From the IMG/VR virus record IMGVR_UViG_3300006751_000059, positions 1 to 34,133 of that record: 34,133 nucleotides of DNA, one strand, 5' to 3'. The position numbers were made by a program, and so were the translations under genes. This document shows positions 22,740 through 31,353 of this stretch, one piece after another. The notes beneath the pieces were generated by a model. The model ran no database searches and was not told where the DNA came from. It was given only the letters and a program-made list of their open reading frames with translations. This DNA is from a virus. Position 1 is the stretch's first letter; the number at the start of each line of letters is the position of its first letter.

Positions 22740-24356
22740 TTAATAATTAATTGTTATGTTTTCTTTAGAGAAAGCGTGATTGAATTTTTCCCGGAGGGAT
22801 TGCTCTTCTGCCGAAGCTTCTTCGTTGTTATTGAGCAGGGCGGCAGAAGATTCCTCTTCTACTGTATCCAAAACTTCTTCAATAACTTCTGCGGTTTCTT
22901 CAGTAACAGCTTCGGAAGCTGCGCTTTCGGAAAGCTCAGAGAGGCGCTGTTGCACCGCTTCTTCGAGGTGAGCGTTAAATTTTTCTTTTTGACTTTCAAG
23001 ATAAGCCTTGGTCTTGTGCTGCCACATGACTTCAACTTTTTCCTGATAAGACGCAAAGGCTTCCGTTGCGCTATCGAGCTCAGAGAGTTCGGATGCAACG
23101 ATCTTAAGATCTTCTTCATTCAATTCAAAAGCTTCAGTAATTGCAGCCATGCGAGAATTGAAGAGGTCTTTAGCTTCGCGGAGACGTTTTTCTTCGGCCA
23201 GTTCTTCCAATTGTTTTTCTGTAGCCACAAGCTTCTCTTTTACTTCGTCAACTTCTGACGATAGAGCTTCATGACGATCTTGAGCTTCGGAAAGAGCATT
23301 CTCCTTTTCAGCCTTTTCTGTTTGCCACAGTTCGTCTTTTTGCTTGATGGCGTCCATCATTACCTTGGAAACGCTGGCGACGGCTTCTTCAAAATGCTGA
23401 CTCTCGCCAACTTTTTCCGAAAGAAGACCTTCGATTTGTTTTAGTAGATCTTTAGTATCCATAATTAATGCGTTTGTCTTGTTTACATCTTTTTTTCCGG
23501 AAAGGGAACTGTTTTTTTTCATTTCTTCTCTTTCGGAGTAAATTTCTTTATTGTTTACGAATATTGATTTGGCCTCTTTTGCGGCTCTTTCCTCTTCTTT
23601 TATTTTAATTGTTTTTTCGCTTTCTACGGTGACTCCTTTAACGTCAGCGGCCGGATTGGTGGTGAATCCTATGCCGAGAGGATATATCTCGCCAATCACC
23701 AAACGATGTACGCAGGTCCCATCTTCCATCTCCCCTTCTCCGTCATAAGCCTTGAGGTATTTACTAAACTCTTTGATTTGAGACTTTTCAGTAATTAGTT
23801 CAGCTTCACTGAGGTCATCACTGCCTACGGCTATGCAGTAATCATTAAATCCAATTTCCCAACTTGCAGATATTACATCTTCAAACTCCTGACCCTCTCC
23901 GCCTTCTTCTAGCATCATAGCAAAGGCCGGATTGACGACTTTATAAACTAGCGCTCCCAGTGCTATATTAAATGGGTAGTCGGTCGACGCCACGCTTTCT
24001 TCTTCGAGTAATTCGCTAGTTCCGTAATCACTGAATGACGAGGATATTATATGTCCAACAACTTTTTCTTTTTGATGCTCTATGTTAGTAGGTTTATTAA
24101 TGAAGTAATCTTTTATAGCAATGGCGGTCTTAGTATCAATTCCATCACCATTTTTATTAAATCTATTAACTACGGCAGCATTAAATGCAACACCAAGTAA
24201 ATCAATATTTTTACTGAGATCAACATCTTCCGGTATTAAGGGACGCAAATGATCAAGGGAGGCCTGACTAATCCCAAATGGGGTGCAGCTACCCTCAACA
24301 CAAGAGGCCGATACCGCGCTGTTGAAGGAGCTGGTATATCTAAAGGGAGTGGACAT
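22740..24356 (-). CDS. Prohead protease fused to scaffold
   Basis: A 538-residue protein with two parts. Residues 30-245 look like a prohead maturation protease: N-I-E-H-Q-K-E-K-V-V-G-H (candidate His94) and then V-I-S-A-S-W-E-I-G-F (candidate Ser163 or Ser165). This His...VG...[GS]-x-S-x-E-x-G-F layout resembles S78-type serine proteases. Residues 250-530 are highly charged and helical, with a long coiled coil (about 300-480), as in scaffolds. A KNGDGI loop occurs at 68-73. One polypeptide thus seems to carry both assembly functions, as in lambda C/Nu3. Met299 (codon at 23462) begins a plausible separate scaffold, but no ribosome site precedes it. The catalytic Asp or Glu cannot be assigned by eye. 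Confidence 0.75.
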   Translation of the reverse strand: MSTPFRYTSSFNSAVSASCVEGSCTPFGISQASLDHLRPLIPEDVDLSKNIDLLGVAFNAAVVNRFNKNGDGIDTKTAIAIKDYFINKPTNIEHQKEKVVGHIISSSFSDYGTSELLEEESVASTDYPFNIALGALVYKVVNPAFAMMLEEGGEGQEFEDVISASWEIGFNDYCIAVGSDDLSEAELITEKSQIKEFSKYLKAYDGEGEMEDGTCVHRLVIGEIYPLGIGFTTNPAADVKGVTVESEKTIKIKEEERAAKEAKSIFVNNKEIYSEREEMKKNSSLSGKKDVNKTNALIMDTKDLLKQIEGLLSEKVGESQHFEEAVASVSKVMMDAIKQKDELWQTEKAEKENALSEAQDRHEALSSEVDEVKEKLVATEKQLEELAEEKRLREAKDLFNSRMAAITEAFELNEEDLKIVASELSELDSATEAFASYQEKVEVMWQHKTKAYLESQKEKFNAHLEEAVQQRLSELSESAASEAVTEETAEVIEEVLDTVEEESSAALLNNNEEASAEEQSLREKFNHAFSKENITINY

Positions 24357-24358
24357 TT

Positions 24359-25534
24359 TTAATCCAACTTCTCAAGATTCTTTTTGTCTTCTTTTTCGTC
24401 CTTCTTTAAGTCTTTAACCTGCTTTTTGTCGTCTTTGATGGCGTCTTTCTCGTGCTCTTTTTTTTCTTTCTTGTCGTCTTGCTTGAGCTCTTTTTTATCT
24501 TTCTCTTCATCGTCGCCAACAGTCTTCACTAGTCGCTCGGGGTGTTTGACTCGTAATTGTTCCTCAAAGTCGATGTTATTCAACGGGGCAATGCCTTGAC
24601 CTTTGGATTCTTCTTTTTTCTTGGAATCTTTTTTGTCGTCTTTCTTGTCGTCAGATTTCTTATCGTCAGATTTCTTGTCTCCATCTTTGTCGTCGTCTTT
24701 GTCATCGCCACCCTTTTTCTTGCGAATCATTTCTAGAAATTTTTCTTTGGCTGCTTTTTGTTTATCGCTCGCCGCTTCGGACTCTTTCTTCTTGTCGTAC
24801 TTAATATCTTTCTTGAGATCGTGAGTCTCGACGCTTTTCTTTTCCGAGGGCTTGTCTTTCTTTAGCTTTTTAAGCTTGCTTTCGTCGTCCTTGACGGCAT
24901 CTTTATGGTGCTCTTTCTTTTCTTTCTTGTCGTCACGCTTTAGCTCTTTCTCATCCGTCTTCTCCCAGTCCTTGGCGGAAGATTCATCTTTCCATGTTTT
25001 AGGCAACGAACTTTCACAGCCCAATTTCTTGGCTCGAGCGGTAAGTTTCCGCTTAAACTCATCAAAGCTCATAGGCCCTTTATACATTCCCCACGTACTT
25101 ACAGCAGCCCGTACATTCTTGCAAGAGACCACAGGAAAAGAGCGACGTTTAGGATCTAAAAACGCACTCTCCTCGAGTTCGCTTCTTTTTTTACCATCGT
25201 AACGCTCGGCCGCGAGAGCCATGCCCTCGTCCACCTCAACGCCGAAAGCCGAAGCTTTGGTTTGGATAATAGCGTAAACTTCCGCTTTGCCCTCGACGGA
25301 TAGGGAGCTTTTTCCTACCTCAGCAAGAGAGCGCTGGATCGAGCTTTCGTCGTATACCGGAAAATGCCTTAAGCGGTGGGGTACTGTTTTACCCGCTACC
25401 TTACTACCGCCGGGCTCAATATAAGCAAAGGCGGTATCTGGTAATTCATTAATCTGCTTGTGCGTCTTGTGCTCTTCGAAGATCTTTTGTAGATTCGTAG
25501 ACTCGCTAATTTTTTTTGAAAAATCTAATTCCAT
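24359..25534 (-). CDS. Lys/Asp-rich head-module protein with DUF6582-like segments
   Basis: A 391-residue protein between portal and protease. Residues 52-100 (HFPVYDESSIQRSLAEVGK) and 130-172 (SFPVVSCKNVRAAVSTWG) are related halves that resemble the small DUF6582-type domain found in phage head-module proteins. Residues 190-391 are extremely Lys/Asp/Glu-rich. They contain two copies of a 33-residue unit (196-228 and 348-380, both KELK-x-DDKKEKKEH-x-KDA) and a KSDDKKSDDKKDDKK tract. The C-terminal half is probably disordered or a long single helix. It ends 2 bases before the protease ATG. It may be an internal or scaffold-associated head protein; function unknown. Confidence 0.6.
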   Translation of the reverse strand: MELDFSKKISESTNLQKIFEEHKTHKQINELPDTAFAYIEPGGSKVAGKTVPHRLRHFPVYDESSIQRSLAEVGKSSLSVEGKAEVYAIIQTKASAFGVEVDEGMALAAERYDGKKRSELEESAFLDPKRRSFPVVSCKNVRAAVSTWGMYKGPMSFDEFKRKLTARAKKLGCESSLPKTWKDESSAKDWEKTDEKELKRDDKKEKKEHHKDAVKDDESKLKKLKKDKPSEKKSVETHDLKKDIKYDKKKESEAASDKQKAAKEKFLEMIRKKKGGDDKDDDKDGDKKSDDKKSDDKKDDKKDSKKKEESKGQGIAPLNNIDFEEQLRVKHPERLVKTVGDDEEKDKKELKQDDKKEKKEHEKDAIKDDKKQVKDLKKDEKEDKKNLEKLD

Positions 25535-25551
25535 AATTTTAAAAGTTTATA

Positions 25552-25566
25552 GTAACAACTTGTTAC
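25552..25566. promoter_or_regulatory. 15-base perfect palindrome between portal and repeat-protein genes
   Basis: gtaacaa-c-ttgttac has 7-base perfect arms around one central base. It sits 18 bases before the ATG at 25534. With no T-run and almost no loop it looks more like a protein-binding site than a terminator. Confidence 0.4.
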
Positions 25567-25569
25567 ACG

Positions 25570-27684
25570 CTATTTTTGAGTTTGAGAATCTTGTTTGTCA
25601 TATTGGCTATGATAATATAGGGCAGCGGGATACAATTCCAATTGGTGTTCTTGAGAAGCTTCTAGTATTTGGGGCATTGCTGAGAGCTTTTCAATATTAT
25701 TAAAATCCTTAATGCAATTACTGACATTTTCTTCCCATTCTGTTGAGTCAGAAGAGACGACGACCGTTTTACATAGATCTTCCAGCAGGGACTTCTTCTC
25801 CTTGGATAATCTTTTTATATTGTTTACGGATCTCATTTCTTTTTGAGCAAAAGAGAATAATTCTTCCGTTCTATAAATAGTATCCTGAATTCCTTTTCTG
25901 TCGGCTAGCGCCATTTTTTCATTATTGGGAGCGCCAGTTGGCCGGCCTGTCTCCGATGGAGTTTTTTTGCGTGGGCGCCCAACTGTAATTGGTCCAGCTT
26001 TGGGCTCTATGCCCTTATCGTCGACCACGTCCTGTACTGCAGGTCGTTTGTTTTCAGGTTGGTTTGTTTTGGTTGGTTGTCCGTCACCCTCTTCTTCCCC
26101 TTCGCCGAAGGGTAGCTCTGGACCGCCCACCAGAGGCGTGTAGTATCCTTTCTGCCGGTCCTCTAGGTACTCTTTCTGGCCAGAATCTACATCCACGCTC
26201 GGTGGATACAGTCCTGTTTTTATGGTTTGAATGCCTTGCTCTGGCGTAAGGATGCCTAGCTCCATCAGTCGAGTGGTCACTCGCTGTAGTTGCACCTCAT
26301 CCTTAATATCAATCTCTTGAAATCGAATCATGGGATATTTCCTGAACCCCATGTTTTGACATATAAGCTTTACTTGAGGCTGTAAAAAATCATTTAAGAA
26401 AGCTGATCGAGCCTCCTTGAGGCGCTCGAGGAATATTTGAGCCTTAACCTGAGTGTTGCTGTAGCGCTCGTGTCCTACCACTACGTTCTGCAAAGCTTCT
26501 TTTATATCTTGATCTACAATCTTGTACTTCTCGGGCCCTAGTACTCTATTGAGGTCCGGAATAATGAATTCAGCCTTGGTGGTATAATCACTAACCAATA
26601 CGCGCCCAATGCTTTCATTTTGAAACAGAGATTGCATAGCTTTTAGATTATGCGGATTTATGCCTCCTTTGTCAGGAGTATTCCCCATAGTAATCAGGAG
26701 AATTACATTCTCAATGGTTCGAGTAACCGCTTGATCCACCTTTTTAAGTTCAAGCTTCCAGTTGAGATCGTCAAGAACGGGAAATCCAAAAGGTATAGCA
26801 AAAGGCTCGTAGTCCTGCTTCTTATAAAAAGAAAAAGTTAATTTATCAGGATCAAGTTCCATGGATATCCCGTCGTAGCCGTACGCGCCCTCCTTGATCA
26901 GTTTCTGCGTTTCTTTGGGAAGTCCTTTAAGCACTTCAATATCATAATCGGTTTTTGGATCTTGCAACCGCTCTAGTTCAAACTCCGATAATATCTTCCG
27001 GTAGACCTGCCCTTGGAAATTAGTAGATCGGATAGTGGCTATATCATAAGGGTTTAGCATGATATAGCGTATAGGTATTTCCCCGGGCTTCATGAATTGA
27101 GATCCATAGATCTGAGACATCTTATTAAAGTCTTCAGTGGTGAATTTGGAATCTATCCTATAGAGAAATACATTACCGCTCCTATAGTACTCCCGGAAGT
27201 ATTGATCCTTAACATTCCAGATTTTTATTTTCTGAAACCATTTGTCTATAAACTCTCTAGACTTGTCAGTGCCACCTTCAATGTATAGCTCGGTATTAGC
27301 AAACTCTGACATGATATCAATAACATTGCGAAAAATAGGAATATTAGCATAGGCTTTTTGACAAAGAAGAATACAATCCCTGACGTCCGCGCCCATCTTT
27401 GTGTAAAAATAGGGCATCATGCCTTCCCGAATATTGGCATACTTCCAAAGCTTGGGGCTTATAGTGGCAGTATTCATCCTAGTTTGGGTGCGGGTTATAC
27501 TCCCCCCCTTATCTGCCCCGGTCCGCTCGTAGGCTTTCAGTGTCTGGGTGTAATATGAATGCCCTGCCGAAGCTGGCTCCCATGAGGGGGCCTCCCCTTT
27601 TGTTTCGCCGATTAAATCATCGACGGTCTTGTCTTTAAATTTATCCCAGTACTCCGACTTTTTATTATATTTTCTTTTTGCCAT
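25570..27684 (-). CDS. Portal protein
   Basis: A 704-residue protein directly after the terminase. Conserved portal-type sections are PIFRNVIDIMSEFANTELY (about 113-132), FREYYRSGNVFLYRID (about 162-178), MLNPYDIATIRSTNFQG, EALQNVVVGHERYSNTQVK and ITLDPEQ-like MELGILTPEQGIQTIKTGLYP. It forms the dodecameric ring for DNA entry and tail joining. Residues about 535-620 are a Gly/Pro/Glu-rich linker with GRPRKK and GRPTGAP (AT-hook-like). The last 90 residues are helical. It is long for a portal because of this C-terminal extension. Confidence 0.88.
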   Translation of the reverse strand: MAKRKYNKKSEYWDKFKDKTVDDLIGETKGEAPSWEPASAGHSYYTQTLKAYERTGADKGGSITRTQTRMNTATISPKLWKYANIREGMMPYFYTKMGADVRDCILLCQKAYANIPIFRNVIDIMSEFANTELYIEGGTDKSREFIDKWFQKIKIWNVKDQYFREYYRSGNVFLYRIDSKFTTEDFNKMSQIYGSQFMKPGEIPIRYIMLNPYDIATIRSTNFQGQVYRKILSEFELERLQDPKTDYDIEVLKGLPKETQKLIKEGAYGYDGISMELDPDKLTFSFYKKQDYEPFAIPFGFPVLDDLNWKLELKKVDQAVTRTIENVILLITMGNTPDKGGINPHNLKAMQSLFQNESIGRVLVSDYTTKAEFIIPDLNRVLGPEKYKIVDQDIKEALQNVVVGHERYSNTQVKAQIFLERLKEARSAFLNDFLQPQVKLICQNMGFRKYPMIRFQEIDIKDEVQLQRVTTRLMELGILTPEQGIQTIKTGLYPPSVDVDSGQKEYLEDRQKGYYTPLVGGPELPFGEGEEEGDGQPTKTNQPENKRPAVQDVVDDKGIEPKAGPITVGRPRKKTPSETGRPTGAPNNEKMALADRKGIQDTIYRTEELFSFAQKEMRSVNNIKRLSKEKKSLLEDLCKTVVVSSDSTEWEENVSNCIKDFNNIEKLSAMPQILEASQEHQLELYPAALYYHSQYDKQDSQTQK

Positions 27685-27721
27685 GCCCTATGATACACCA
27701 AAGTTATTTAAAAGTCTAAGA

Positions 27722-27747
27722 AAAGTTAAAAGTTAACTTTCAACTTT
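27722..27747. promoter_or_regulatory. 26-base imperfect palindrome at the terminase stop, before the portal gene
   Basis: Two 13-base arms meet at the centre gttaac with 12 of 13 positions paired. Each arm is itself a repeat of AAAGTT. It overlaps the terminase stop codon (27746-27748) and lies 37 bases before the portal ATG. There is no loop and no T-run, so an operator-like site is more likely than a terminator. Confidence 0.45.
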
Positions 27748-29614
27748 AGGCCACGAACATAGGAGCGAAGCTCGTTTGGATATTCTCGTGTTCCATGTTT
27801 TCCATATCATAGTATATCTTGATCATCCAGTTCCCAAGGATTAATGCTGAGTAGGAGTCCTTTCTTGCCTTTTCAGGGCCAGTCTGTCGCCTTAGGTTGT
27901 CGGGGAGGTCAAAAGTTTGCGTTCCCTGTGCTGTCGTCTTTATTTGGATGAGGGCGCATTCCGCTTTTGTTTTTTCCATTAAGTCTACCTGATGCTCAAC
28001 CAGATCTATCATCTTGGCTGCAGCGCTCTGCTTGTCTTCCGGGTTCTTGAGGAATCGCAAGTCCTTAATTGGGATCTTTTTGTTTCGTTGTTTGAGATAG
28101 TCGTCATTCACGGCTCGGGCGCCAAAGAATATTCTCTTGTGGTCGAAATTAGCTTGAAGTAGTTCATTCGCACTTCTAATCCAATGGGAGGTAGGCTTAC
28201 GAAGTATGCAGATTCTTTTCTTATCTAAATTGTATTCCATCTTAGCTTCTCTTAAAGCCTTTTGATAATTATCTAAATTATCAAGCTCCGCGCTGATAGT
28301 GCCTATCTTCAGATTACTCTGCTTGAATAAGCTGCTTTCGTTGCACGCATTAAGAAATTGAACTCCGCCATTATAGTCACCAACGATTGCTACAATGTTA
28401 AAGTTGTTTAACAAATAATGAAAATAGAAAATATGGTCTTTAAGACGGGCTCCAGACACGGCGTAATTATGTACTAACGTCCCATGCCTACCATCATCAT
28501 TTAATTTAAAAACCTGTATGGCAAAATCATCCGAACTCTCACTTTCCGCCCAGCTAGGGTCAAAAGAAAGAAGGTATTTGTCCGAAGGCTCTCCGGCCAC
28601 CTCCACGCACGGAGAATGCCCGTCCTCAATGGTGCAGGCCGCCATTTTGGATATCTTGAAGTAGCCGGAACTATCATCCGTGAACACAGCCCCAAACTCT
28701 CTATCAAATTGACTTTGGCTCATGCTGGCTCGAGCTTGATTTATTAAATTTTGATCATAAAGCTGCAGGGGCGCACAATCATAGCTAAAATGCATTATGG
28801 TGCGATGGGCGTTGCCTTGTTCAGGTATATTTCCTTTTATCAAATGTTCGAACTTATCATACAGTTTATACATGTACTCAAACTTATATGAAGCCGACGA
28901 TAGCATGATCAATTTATTATTAGGCCACACATGACGATCCTCCTCGGTCATTCTTCCCTCTGCGATCATCTTGGTTTCCAAATTATAAAGTTCTTCACGC
29001 TCGGTGGGGTTCTCAACAACTGATAGGAAGGGAACAATAACTTCGTTATAAATCCTCTCGGGCATCAAGAGGAACTCATCAATAATAATTCGATGAAATC
29101 TAAAGCCCCGCAGTTTTTCTCCATCACCCAAGGGAAGCGCATGAATGCGGCTAGCGCCTAGTTCTAGTGTCCATTGGTCATTGTTCTTGGCTTTGCGGGT
29201 CACGCACTGTGCGAGGAGGGCGGCCTCTGGCTTGGCTAATATATCTTCTATTTTTTTAAATATCATTTTAGACTGACGGAAAGATTTGGATATAATGCCA
29301 ATCTCCACTCCTTGATTCATGATGGCGTCAAGAAATGCAAATATGCCTGTCGTGAATGATTTGGACATACCTCGACTCCAAACGCCCATAAAATAATCTG
29401 ATTCCATCATAGCTTTTATAGCCATATGTTGAAATGGAAATAATTTTATTCCACTAAGCATATCCACTGTAAAAGTGGTATTACCTTTCATAAATTCAAA
29501 CAATAGGAGCTTCGCCTCCTTTTCTTCCAAGAAGCCTTTCTTGGATGCGATGAGTTCGTTGATCTCGGAGGAATACTTTCCTCGCGGTGGTTGTTTACCT
29601 GCGTCCCATGTCAT
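27746..29614 (-). CDS. terL: Terminase large subunit
   Basis: A 622-residue packaging motor ATPase-nuclease. ATPase part: Walker A-like WSRGMSKSF (79-87), where the usual Gly before Lys is Ser; Walker B RIIIDE (175-180) with catalytic Glu180; coupling motif LIMLSSAS (235-242). Nuclease part (RNase H-like): Asp352 in LLSFDPSW, Asp413 in VGDYNGG and probably Asp535 in MIDLVEHQVD. The order and spacing are those of phage terminases. It overlaps the ERCC4-type gene by 20 bases. The best start is ATG 29614 (MTWDAGKQPP). Confidence 0.95.
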   Translation of the reverse strand: MTWDAGKQPPRGKYSSEINELIASKKGFLEEKEAKLLLFEFMKGNTTFTVDMLSGIKLFPFQHMAIKAMMESDYFMGVWSRGMSKSFTTGIFAFLDAIMNQGVEIGIISKSFRQSKMIFKKIEDILAKPEAALLAQCVTRKAKNNDQWTLELGASRIHALPLGDGEKLRGFRFHRIIIDEFLLMPERIYNEVIVPFLSVVENPTEREELYNLETKMIAEGRMTEEDRHVWPNNKLIMLSSASYKFEYMYKLYDKFEHLIKGNIPEQGNAHRTIMHFSYDCAPLQLYDQNLINQARASMSQSQFDREFGAVFTDDSSGYFKISKMAACTIEDGHSPCVEVAGEPSDKYLLSFDPSWAESESSDDFAIQVFKLNDDGRHGTLVHNYAVSGARLKDHIFYFHYLLNNFNIVAIVGDYNGGVQFLNACNESSLFKQSNLKIGTISAELDNLDNYQKALREAKMEYNLDKKRICILRKPTSHWIRSANELLQANFDHKRIFFGARAVNDDYLKQRNKKIPIKDLRFLKNPEDKQSAAAKMIDLVEHQVDLMEKTKAECALIQIKTTAQGTQTFDLPDNLRRQTGPEKARKDSYSALILGNWMIKIYYDMENMEHENIQTSFAPMFVA

Positions 29615-30566
29615 AATTATCTAAAAAATATTGCAAATCAACATTCCACAACTCTTTACCATAATAAAGTAATTTTGGAATCATTAATTCTGAGTTAGCT
29701 CTTGTACCTGTAAAAACAAATTGGCAATGCCCATGAAATTCATGGGTCAGTAAGCGCATGTTATGCCAGACATAAGAAAGATTGGACTTGTGCGGTCCGA
29801 AGTTGTTGTTTTTCTTTATTTTGTCTAAGCTGCTTTCCGTGACTATATATAAATAAGCATCGAACTGTTTGGCGCGAGCCAGTTCCTTTCGGAACCTTTC
29901 GAAGCCAATAGTCATTGTCCCCTTGAAATCCCCTTCGCTTTTGCGGTCTACAAAAGTATAATTATAATTATCTCCACCCATGGTATAATCACCGAAGTCC
30001 AACTTGTGGTTTTTGGTGTTTTTAAAAGAAAGAGGTTTTTGTTCGCGGGTGTCGATGTATATTGGAATTTCTTCTATTGAATTTTTTTTCTGGAAAAAGT
30101 CTTTAGTGATACCTTTATTATATAATGGTTTGACGCCAAGCCCTTGACAGGCTTGAACGTAACCGCCGAAATTATACTTATACATATCTATTGGCGGTAA
30201 TTTATTTATCTCTATCTCTAAGTGGTTAGGTCCATGCTTTAATTCTTTTTGATCTATTCTATTCTTTAGTTGTTTAAGTATGTATTCTTTTACTTCTTCT
30301 TTATCAGTGTGTTTGTAACACCATTGAATCAGTTGAGCTCTGGTAGAGAAATCGGTATTGAAGTAGTCGAATTTGTTCTTGAACGGGAGGGGATCCCCGG
30401 TAAGCCGATTGAGCCGAGGATATTCTTGAGTATAGTATTCCGCCACTGTGAGGCCATGAACCTTCAAATGACGGTGCAGGGCTGCATCGTTCTTGAAAGT
30501 CTCTTTGCAGACCCCGCATGAGACTTCTATGCCCGTGTCTGCCATCTCCTGAGTCTCCAAAAGCAT
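29595..30566 (-). CDS. ERCC4-type nuclease with N-terminal C2H2 zinc finger
   Basis: A 323-residue protein. A classic C2H2 finger comes first: Cys17, Cys20, His33, His37 (CGVCKETF...HRHLKVH). Residues 165-250 carry the ERCC4 / XPF nuclease core: YIDTREQKPL (Asp172), LDFGDY (Asp193) and VDRKSEGDF (Asp207, Lys209, Asp213), then a GFERFRKEL helix. These enzymes cut branched or flap DNA. The stop overlaps the terminase ATG. The first ATG (30566) or ATG 30545 (MADTG) could be used; neither has a good ribosome site. Next to terminase it may process branched or concatemeric DNA before packaging (inference). Confidence 0.85.
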   Translation of the reverse strand: MLLETQEMADTGIEVSCGVCKETFKNDAALHRHLKVHGLTVAEYYTQEYPRLNRLTGDPLPFKNKFDYFNTDFSTRAQLIQWCYKHTDKEEVKEYILKQLKNRIDQKELKHGPNHLEIEINKLPPIDMYKYNFGGYVQACQGLGVKPLYNKGITKDFFQKKNSIEEIPIYIDTREQKPLSFKNTKNHKLDFGDYTMGGDNYNYTFVDRKSEGDFKGTMTIGFERFRKELARAKQFDAYLYIVTESSLDKIKKNNNFGPHKSNLSYVWHNMRLLTHEFHGHCQFVFTGTRANSELMIPKLLYYGKELWNVDLQYFLDNYDMGRR

Positions 30567-31144
30567 CTAACTATAAAATTAGGTATTTTTAAATTAAAGC
30601 CTTTTGTGTTTGTCGTTGAAGCGTTTTCAGCGTATAGTCTTCTAGTCAATATTCTTTTCCACCAAGATATATTTTCTAGTTTGCAATTTATTATTTGTAT
30701 GTTTTTTGTTTTGGGCAAGTCTTTTTTATCATAGTTTCCCCAATTCCCCATATCGACGAGCGCCCCGTCCCAGATATGATTGAAGTCATTTCTAAATGTG
30801 CAATCTTTGATCTTAATGTCTCGGCTTTCACATTTAATGGTGAAATGATGTTTTGTTCCTTTGGCTATGAAAGTGCAATTTTCGAAGAGTATATTGTCCC
30901 CCCGCACAATGTCTACGCAATCCTCATACCCCCCTATGATCGTTGTGTTGCGAATAGTTACATTGCTAATATGAGTCAGCTTTAAACCTTCTGCTACTCC
31001 ACAGGCATTAATGTGACAAGAGTCGATAAGGGATTTGCGAGTGGTGCCGCCTAGCCCAAAGGCATTATCGTCTGCAGCTCCTTTGAATCGGGAAAAGTCT
31101 CCCTCGAACTCTTGATCCCTTATTATTAGTGCGTAAGTATCCAT
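30527..31144 (-). CDS. Right-handed beta-helix protein
   Basis: About 205 residues from ATG 31144. The in-frame ATG at 31192 would add 16 residues that look non-native and overlap the previous gene by 67 bases. The body is a stack of short strands with turns: SLIDSCHINACG, NVTIRNTTIIGGYEDCVDI, NILFENCTFIAKG, DIKIKDCTFRND and NIQIINCKLENISWW. The I-x-[NID]-C-x-[FIL] ladder is typical of pectate-lyase-like beta helices. No catalytic residues are clear. The basic C-terminus (IVRCFWRLRRWQTRA) overlaps the next gene. It could be a receptor-binding or decoration protein; its place among packaging genes is unusual. Confidence 0.7.
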   Translation of the reverse strand: MDTYALIIRDQEFEGDFSRFKGAADDNAFGLGGTTRKSLIDSCHINACGVAEGLKLTHISNVTIRNTTIIGGYEDCVDIVRGDNILFENCTFIAKGTKHHFTIKCESRDIKIKDCTFRNDFNHIWDGALVDMGNWGNYDKKDLPKTKNIQIINCKLENISWWKRILTRRLYAENASTTNTKGFNLKIPNFIVRCFWRLRRWQTRA

Positions 31145-31353
31145 ATGGAGATAGGAACAAGACTTCCCATAATTGTGGCTATGGCGTCCCATACGTCAGC
31201 CGTGTGATTCACTTTGCCCATGTCCCAGCCCTCTTTGAGGATTCCAGCTATCCCTCCAAGCGCAAAAAAGGGTGGCCACATAAACCCTAGAGACGATAGG
31301 CCACACCCTACAATAAAATGCAAGACTTTATCTTTTTGTTTAAATAACATCAT
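31126..31353 (-). CDS. Small two-helix membrane protein, YfiM/DUF2279-like
   Basis: A 75-residue hydrophobic protein. It has D-K-V-L-H-F (8-13), a first membrane helix (about 12-38), then K-E-G-W-D (40-44) and D-V-W-D-A-I-A-T near 53-60 and a second helix (about 60-73). The D-K-x-x-H...K-E-x-x-D...D-x-x-D spacing resembles the YfiM/DUF2279 type of small membrane proteins. It overlaps both neighbours. It may act in lysis or the host envelope; this is speculative. Confidence 0.55.
   Translation of the reverse strand: MMLFKQKDKVLHFIVGCGLSSLGFMWPPFFALGGIAGILKEGWDMGKVNHTADVWDAIATIMGSLVPISIWILTH

Noticed and set aside
24600-24720. Short repeats resembling a repeat array or CRISPR
   Set aside because: They are in-frame codon repeats for Lys/Asp runs in the 24359-25534 gene, with no unique spacers.
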